A stretch of DNA of 63,783 bases from DATEOR01 sp046734455. Lineage in GTDB: Bacteria; Actinomycetota; Thermoleophilia; Gaiellales; Gaiellaceae. This document shows positions 59,942-63,783 of the stretch, one piece after another. A program made the position numbers and the translations under genes. The notes beneath the pieces are model-generated. The model did no database searches, was not told where the DNA came from, and saw nothing but the letters and a program-made list of their open reading frames with translations. The DNA is taken from assembly GCA_046734455.1 (NCBI GenBank), contig JBKPRJ010000058.1, forward strand, positions 1 through 63,783, read 5' to 3'. Numbering within the stretch: position 1 is the stretch's first letter; every line of letters starts with the position of its first letter.

Positions 59942-60874
59942 ATGTGTGGAATCGCAGGCATCATCTACCGCGACGGGACCCACGACATCGGGCGCGACAT
60001 GACCCGGATGCTCCAGTCCATGAAGCACCGCGGGCCCGACTCGACCGGGTACGCGCTCTACGGGCCGCCCAACGACGGGCTCGCCGTCATGCGCTACACC
60101 CTCGCCGACTCGAACACCCCGCGTGACTTCGAGTTCGACGAGCGGCTCGAGCGCCACCAGGGCCGCGTCCTTCAGCGCCTGAAGGCCGCCGGCGCCGACA
60201 TCCGTGCACACGAGCAGGAGACGCAGTACGCGCACCGCGTCACGTTCTCCTATGACGGCGACCTGAAGGACCTCACCGATCGCATCGAGGACATTCCCGA
60301 CGCGGAGGTGCTCTCGATCGGCCGCTCGCTCGAGATCATCAAGGACCTCGGCGACGCGGACACGGTCTGCGCGCAGTACGAGCTCGACGACTTCGGCGGC
60401 ACCCATGCGATCGGCCACGTGCGCATGGCGACCGAGTCCGACGTGGACATCTCGGGCGCACATCCGTACTGGGCGTATCCGTTCAAGGACGTCGCCGTCG
60501 TCCACAACGGCCAGCTGACGAACTACTTCCAGTGGAAGCGCCGGCTCGAGCGCTCGGGCCACCGCTTCCAGTCCGAGTGCGACTCCGAGATCATCGCCGT
60601 CTACCTCGCCGAGAAGATGGCCGAGGGCGCGGACCTCGAGTCGGCGATGCGAGACTCGCTCGAGGAGCTCGACGGCGTCTTCACCTACATCGCCGTCACC
60701 GACGACGCGCTCGGCGTGGCCAAGGACGAGATGGCGGCGAAGCCGCTCGTCCTCTACGAGTCGGACGACGTCGTCGCGCTCGCCTCGGAGGAGATCGCGA
60801 TCCGAGCCGTGCTCGACCGCGAGATCGACACGTACGACCCCTACGAAGGCGAGGTGATGGTGTGGCAGCGGTAG
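59942..60874 (+). CDS. Class II glutamine amidotransferase (GlxB/MgsA-like)
   Basis: A 310-aa Ntn-type glutaminase with Cys2 as nucleophile (MCGIAGIIYRDG), SMKHRGPDSTGYALYG and HVRMATES, and Asn/Gly in VVHNGQLTNY. It is the stand-alone counterpart of the glutaminase domain of glutamate synthase. It starts 15 bp after the synthetase gene and overlaps the GlxC-like gene by 13 bp, so all are one operon. Confidence 0.9.
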   Translation: MCGIAGIIYRDGTHDIGRDMTRMLQSMKHRGPDSTGYALYGPPNDGLAVMRYTLADSNTPRDFEFDERLERHQGRVLQRLKAAGADIRAHEQETQYAHRVTFSYDGDLKDLTDRIEDIPDAEVLSIGRSLEIIKDLGDADTVCAQYELDDFGGTHAIGHVRMATESDVDISGAHPYWAYPFKDVAVVHNGQLTNYFQWKRRLERSGHRFQSECDSEIIAVYLAEKMAEGADLESAMRDSLEELDGVFTYIAVTDDALGVAKDEMAAKPLVLYESDDVVALASEEIAIRAVLDREIDTYDPYEGEVMVWQR

Positions 60875-61650
60875 GAGAGCAGCGGATCACCTACGACGCG
60901 CGCGGGCTCGCCGAGCCGCAGGCCGAGGCCCCGGGCACCGCGAAGATCGAGGACGGCAAGGCCACTTTCGACGCGCACGAGCTCTCGACGCGCCAGATCA
61001 ACCTCGAGCTCCGCCGCCTTCTCTACGAAGAGGGGATCACGGACGTCACGGTGAAGAACCCGGGCGCCAAGCACTCGCTCGGCGTCGGCATCCTCACGCG
61101 CTGCAAGATCACCTTCGACGGCTCGCTCGGCTACTTCGGGTGCGGCCTGATCGACGGCCCGGAGATTCAGATCAACGGCCGCGTCGGCTGGTCGGCCTGC
61201 GAGAACATGATGTCCGGCGTCGTCGTCGTCGAGGGAAACGCCGGCTCGCTCACGGGCGCCGCGCTCCGCGGCGGCGACCTCGTCGTCAAGGGACAGGTCG
61301 GCGCGCGCTCCGGGATCGACCAGAAAGGCGGGACGATCCTCGTCTTGGGCGACGCCGGCTCGATGACCGGCTTCATGATGCAGCGCGGCCGCCAGATCCT
61401 CTGCGGCAACGTCGGCCCCGGCCTCGGCGACTCCATGTACGACGGGACGATCTACGTCGGCGGCAAGGTGAAGTCGCTCGGCATCGACTGCGTGCCGGGC
61501 GAGTGGACGGACGCCGACACCGAGTTCGTGAGCCGCAAGTTCGAGATCTACGGGCTCGGCAGCCCGCCGGAGTTCCAGAAGTTCGTCTGCGGCAAGGTGC
61601 TCTACAACTACGACAACCTCGAGCCGGCCGAAAGGAAGCTCGTCCTATGA
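60862..61650 (+). CDS. Glutamate synthase alpha C-terminal-like GXGXG protein (GlxC/MgsB-like)
   Basis: A 262-aa protein with the right-handed beta-helix of glutamate synthase's C-terminal domain, seen as repeated G-rich turns (GRVGWSACENMMSG, EGNAGSLTGAALRGGDLVVKG, GARSGIDQKGGTILVLGDAG, GGKVKSLG). It serves as structural subunit. GTG 60862 is the earliest start consistent with the operon; the true start may be slightly later. The stop overlaps the next start as ATGA. Confidence 0.88.
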   Translation: MAAVGEQRITYDARGLAEPQAEAPGTAKIEDGKATFDAHELSTRQINLELRRLLYEEGITDVTVKNPGAKHSLGVGILTRCKITFDGSLGYFGCGLIDGPEIQINGRVGWSACENMMSGVVVVEGNAGSLTGAALRGGDLVVKGQVGARSGIDQKGGTILVLGDAGSMTGFMMQRGRQILCGNVGPGLGDSMYDGTIYVGGKVKSLGIDCVPGEWTDADTEFVSRKFEIYGLGSPPEFQKFVCGKVLYNYDNLEPAERKLVL

Positions 61651-63125
61651 CAACCAGCGACCGCTACGACCAGGTCGGCCAGAACATCGGCACGGACCAG
61701 CCCGAGCGCCGCACGGTCCTCGGGCGCAGCCCGATCTTCACGCCGGAGGTCCTGAACGACATCCACATGAAGGCCGAGCTGGGCCGCTACCGCATGCGCG
61801 GCTTCTCGATGTTCAAGAAGATTCCGCACTGGGACGACCTCATGTTCATGCCGGGCACGCTGACCCGGTTCGTGATCGAGGGCTACCGCGAGAAGTGCCA
61901 GACGAAGACCGTCCTCGGCGCGCGCTTCGCGAAGAACCCGATCGAGCTGGACATCCCCGTCTACATCACGGGCATGAGCTTCGGCGCGCTCTCGCTCGAA
62001 GCGAAGATGGCGCTCGCCAAGGGGGCGTCCATGGCGGGAACGGCGACCTGCTCCGGCGAGGGCGGGATGATCCCGCCGGAGCGCGACCTCTCGACGAAGT
62101 GGTACTACCAGTGCATCCAGAGTCGGTACGGGTTCAACCCGCACCACCTCATGCTCGCGGACGCCTGTGAGTTCTTCATCGGCCAGGGCTGCAAGGTCGG
62201 GCTCGGCGGCCACCTCATGGGCCAGAAGGTCACCGAGCAGGTGGCGGAGATGCGCTCGCTCCCGCCGGGGATCGACCAGCGCTCGCCCGCGCGGCATCCC
62301 GACTGGCTCGGCCCGGACGACCTCTCTCTGAAGATCCAGGAGATCCGGGAGGCGACCGACTACCAGATCCCGATCCAGCTCAAGCTCGGCGCGGCGCGCG
62401 TGTACGACGACGTGCGCATGGCGGCCAAGTGCGGGCCGGACATCATCTACCTCGACGGTGCCGAGGGCGGGACCGGCGCAGGCCCGCATATTGCGACCGA
62501 GGAGACGGGGATTCCGTTGATGGCGGCGATTCCGGAGGCACGGCGCGCGCTCGAAGACGTCGGCCTCGCGGACGAGATCGACCTCGTCGTCGCGGGCGGG
62601 ATCCGCAACGGCGGCGACGTCGCCAAGGCGCTTTCGCTCGGAGCGAAGGCCGTGGCGCTCGGGCACGCGGCCCTCGTCGCGCTCAATTGCAACAAGGAGA
62701 TCCCCGGAGTCACCGACTACGAGGGCACGATCGGCGTTCCGGCGGGCGAGTGCTACCACTGCCACACCGGCCGCTGCCCCGTCGGGATCACGACGCAGGA
62801 TCCCGAGCTCCGGAGGCGACTCGTCGTCGACGAGGCGGCGGAGCGGGTCTACAACTTCCTCCACACGCTGACGCTGGAGGTGCAGATGCTCGCGCGCGCG
62901 TGCGGCAAGACGAACGTGCACTCCCTCGAGCCCGAGGACCTCTGTGCGCTGACGGTCGAGGCCGCCGCGATGGCGAAGGTGCCGCTCGCCGGCACGGACT
63001 GGATCCCGGGCGTGACCGAGGAGCGCGCGCTGCAGAAGATCGAGCGGCTGCTCGAGAAGCACCTCGAGTTCCCGGTCGATTACCTGCCCGAGTCCAGCGA
63101 GGACATGGCCGGAGCGGCCGACTGA
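61647..63125 (+). CDS. FMN-binding glutamate synthase-like subunit (GlxD/MgsC-like)
   Basis: A 492-aa protein with the FMN/TIM-barrel core of glutamate synthase: ITGMSFGALSLEAKMALAKGA, CSGEGGMIPPER, QLKLGAARV, DGAEGGTGAGPHI and VVAGGIRNGGDVAKALSLGAKAVALG. The Fe-S cluster Cys motif is ECYHCHTGRCPVGITTQ. With the two upstream subunits it forms a glutamate-synthase- or N-methylglutamate-synthase-type complex. The electron donor is not encoded adjacently. ATG 61647 overlaps the upstream stop by 4 bp. Confidence 0.93.
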   Translation: MTTSDRYDQVGQNIGTDQPERRTVLGRSPIFTPEVLNDIHMKAELGRYRMRGFSMFKKIPHWDDLMFMPGTLTRFVIEGYREKCQTKTVLGARFAKNPIELDIPVYITGMSFGALSLEAKMALAKGASMAGTATCSGEGGMIPPERDLSTKWYYQCIQSRYGFNPHHLMLADACEFFIGQGCKVGLGGHLMGQKVTEQVAEMRSLPPGIDQRSPARHPDWLGPDDLSLKIQEIREATDYQIPIQLKLGAARVYDDVRMAAKCGPDIIYLDGAEGGTGAGPHIATEETGIPLMAAIPEARRALEDVGLADEIDLVVAGGIRNGGDVAKALSLGAKAVALGHAALVALNCNKEIPGVTDYEGTIGVPAGECYHCHTGRCPVGITTQDPELRRRLVVDEAAERVYNFLHTLTLEVQMLARACGKTNVHSLEPEDLCALTVEAAAMAKVPLAGTDWIPGVTEERALQKIERLLEKHLEFPVDYLPESSEDMAGAAD

Positions 63126-63559
63126 TGGCCGAACGGGGCGAGCCGGAAAAGATCAAGGAGATCGACGCCGAGTATCTGGCGGGGAAGCGGCAGGACTACC
63201 AGGAGGACATCTCGCTCGTCGAGGACGTCGACCTTCTCGCTGCGACGCCGGGCAAGGACATCAACTGGCTCGAGGATGTCGAGCTCCTCGAGGAGGAGGG
63301 GACGCCGGCTGTCTTCGACCGCTACTCGAACTCCTTCATCCGCATCTACTTCGACATCCCCGACGGGCGCGAGAACGAGATCGCGCGCAAGGTGCTCGTC
63401 AAGCACCTCCAGTCGGGGAACTCCTACGGCATCCAGCTGAAGGAGAAGCACACGAAGTTCCCCCAGCCCGAGCTCGGCCCCTGGGTCGAGGGCTCGAAGA
63501 CGGTCGGGACCGACTACCACCCGCCCGTTCTCGAGGGCTGGGAGCCACCGGCGCACTAG
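63125..63559 (+). CDS. Unrecognised 144-aa protein in the glutamate-synthase-like operon
   Basis: A 144-aa soluble, Cys-free protein. The N-terminal half is acidic and helical (KIKEIDAEYLAGKRQDYQED; INWLEDVELLEEEGTP). The C-terminal half is a compact alpha/beta part (SFIRIYFDIPDGRENEIARK; SYGIQLKEKHTKFPQPELGP) with conserved-looking Trp and Pro. ATG shares one base with the GlxD-like stop (TGATG), so it is translationally coupled and probably a subunit or assembly factor of the complex. I do not recognise its family. Confidence 0.8.
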   Translation: MAERGEPEKIKEIDAEYLAGKRQDYQEDISLVEDVDLLAATPGKDINWLEDVELLEEEGTPAVFDRYSNSFIRIYFDIPDGRENEIARKVLVKHLQSGNSYGIQLKEKHTKFPQPELGPWVEGSKTVGTDYHPPVLEGWEPPAH

Positions 63560-63561
63560 CC

Positions 63562-63714
63562 ATGGCGTCGATCGGCCCCCGGCACCCCCCGCCGCCTCCT
63601 CCGAAGGACCGGGCGCCGGATCCGCCGGTCGGCCGGCCCGGGAGCCTCGCCGCGCTCATCGCCAGCGTCGTCGTCCTCGCGCTCGGCGTCGCGCTCCTCT
63701 TGCTGCTCCGTTAG
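63562..63714 (+). CDS. Small single-pass membrane protein
   Basis: A 50-aa protein: a Pro-rich N-terminus (HPPPPPPKDRAPDPP) then one hydrophobic helix (LAALIASVVVLALGVALLLLL) ending in Arg. ATG 63562 is 3 bp after the preceding stop, so it is probably the last gene of the operon. Too short for family assignment. Confidence 0.5.
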   Translation: MASIGPRHPPPPPPKDRAPDPPVGRPGSLAALIASVVVLALGVALLLLLR

Positions 63715-63756
63715 CGAGGGCCTGAGAGCAACGGCCGCGCCGGCCCTTTCGGACAC

Positions 63757-63771
63757 CGGGGTCTGACCCCG
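63757..63771. repeat. Palindromic repeat GGGGTCTGACCCC, copy 2
   Basis: CGGGGTCTGACCCCG (63757-63771), preceded by ACAC, with CCCTTTCGGA just upstream. It shares ACA-N-C plus the 13-bp palindrome with 37171-37187. It is intergenic after the glutamate-synthase-like operon. Confidence 0.6.
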
Positions 63772-63783
63772 TTGTTGAAAGCT

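Noticed and set aside
61140..61650. Longer start for the FMN subunit inside the GXGXG gene
   Set aside because: The frame there is the shadow of the GlxC-like gene; ATG 61647 with ATGA overlap gives the family N-terminus.
1..63783. CRISPR arrays, prophage or insertion sequences
   Set aside because: No spaced direct-repeat arrays, transposase or integrase motifs, or phage structural genes were seen on either strand.

Overview
The window reads as chromosomal DNA of a high-GC actinobacterium. The class is an inference: the gene content resembles Thermoleophilia (Gaiella/Solirubrobacter-like). Features seen directly are strong G/C bias at third codon positions, GTG and TTG starts, dense 1-4 bp stop/start overlaps, several starts lying 6-7 nt after a TANNNT box (leaderless genes), a three-gene PntAA/PntAB/PntB transhydrogenase, and a PurL/PurQ/PurS-type purine pathway. 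I see no phage, transposase, CRISPR array or plasmid functions, so most of it is core chromosome with accessory cassettes between.

Layout. 0-3.6 kb: three tRNAs (Val, Glu, Lys), an ECF-like sigma factor with a membrane partner, a GAF-GGDEF cyclase and a LysR regulator. 3.6-11.7 kb: an FtsX-type exporter with a double ATPase, two MarR repressors, and a divergent DrrAB-like ABC-2 exporter whose leaderless promoter is covered by inverted repeats. 11.8-14.7 kb: a mau-like cassette (MauE-MauD fusion, Tat-exported MauA-like Cys-rich protein, membrane plus beta-propeller protein). 14.7-17.3 kb: a secreted subtilase preceded by a 5S-rRNA-like fragment and followed by a broken second subtilase tail, then a metallo-beta-lactamase-like protein and a MOSC protein. 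17.3-24.2 kb: pntAA/AB/B, then an SDR, a glucan debranching-type glycosidase and a GT4 glycosyltransferase. 24.2-28.8 kb: reverse transsulfuration operon (CBS, VOC, CGL, Zn peptidase) and a CaCA-type membrane protein. 32.8-38.3 kb: a PucR regulator with class III aminotransferase, aldehyde dehydrogenase and MFS transporter. 42.8-49.9 kb: a 1310-aa membrane receptor that fuses Ser/Thr kinase, class III cyclase, TM helix, beta-propeller and oligopeptide-binding (SBP5) domains, with a lone DppB-type permease nearby. 53.1-56.3 kb: a two-component system followed by two secreted acidic low-complexity proteins. 58.5-63.7 kb: a glutamine-synthetase-III/GlxBCD (glutamate or N-methylglutamate synthase-like) operon with an unrecognised 144-aa protein.

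Eleven de novo purine genes lie on the minus strand in four blocks (purD-purE; purB-purC-purS-purQ; purL-purF; VOC-purM-purN-purH) separated by plus-strand modules. Together they encode every step from PRPP to IMP except PurK, which is not in the window.

Most notable are (1) the kinase-cyclase-propeller-SBP5 receptor and (2) the mau-like cassette, whose MauA-like protein keeps the equivalent of one quinone-forming tryptophan but appears to have Phe in place of the other. All homology statements come from reading motifs by eye; no database search was possible.
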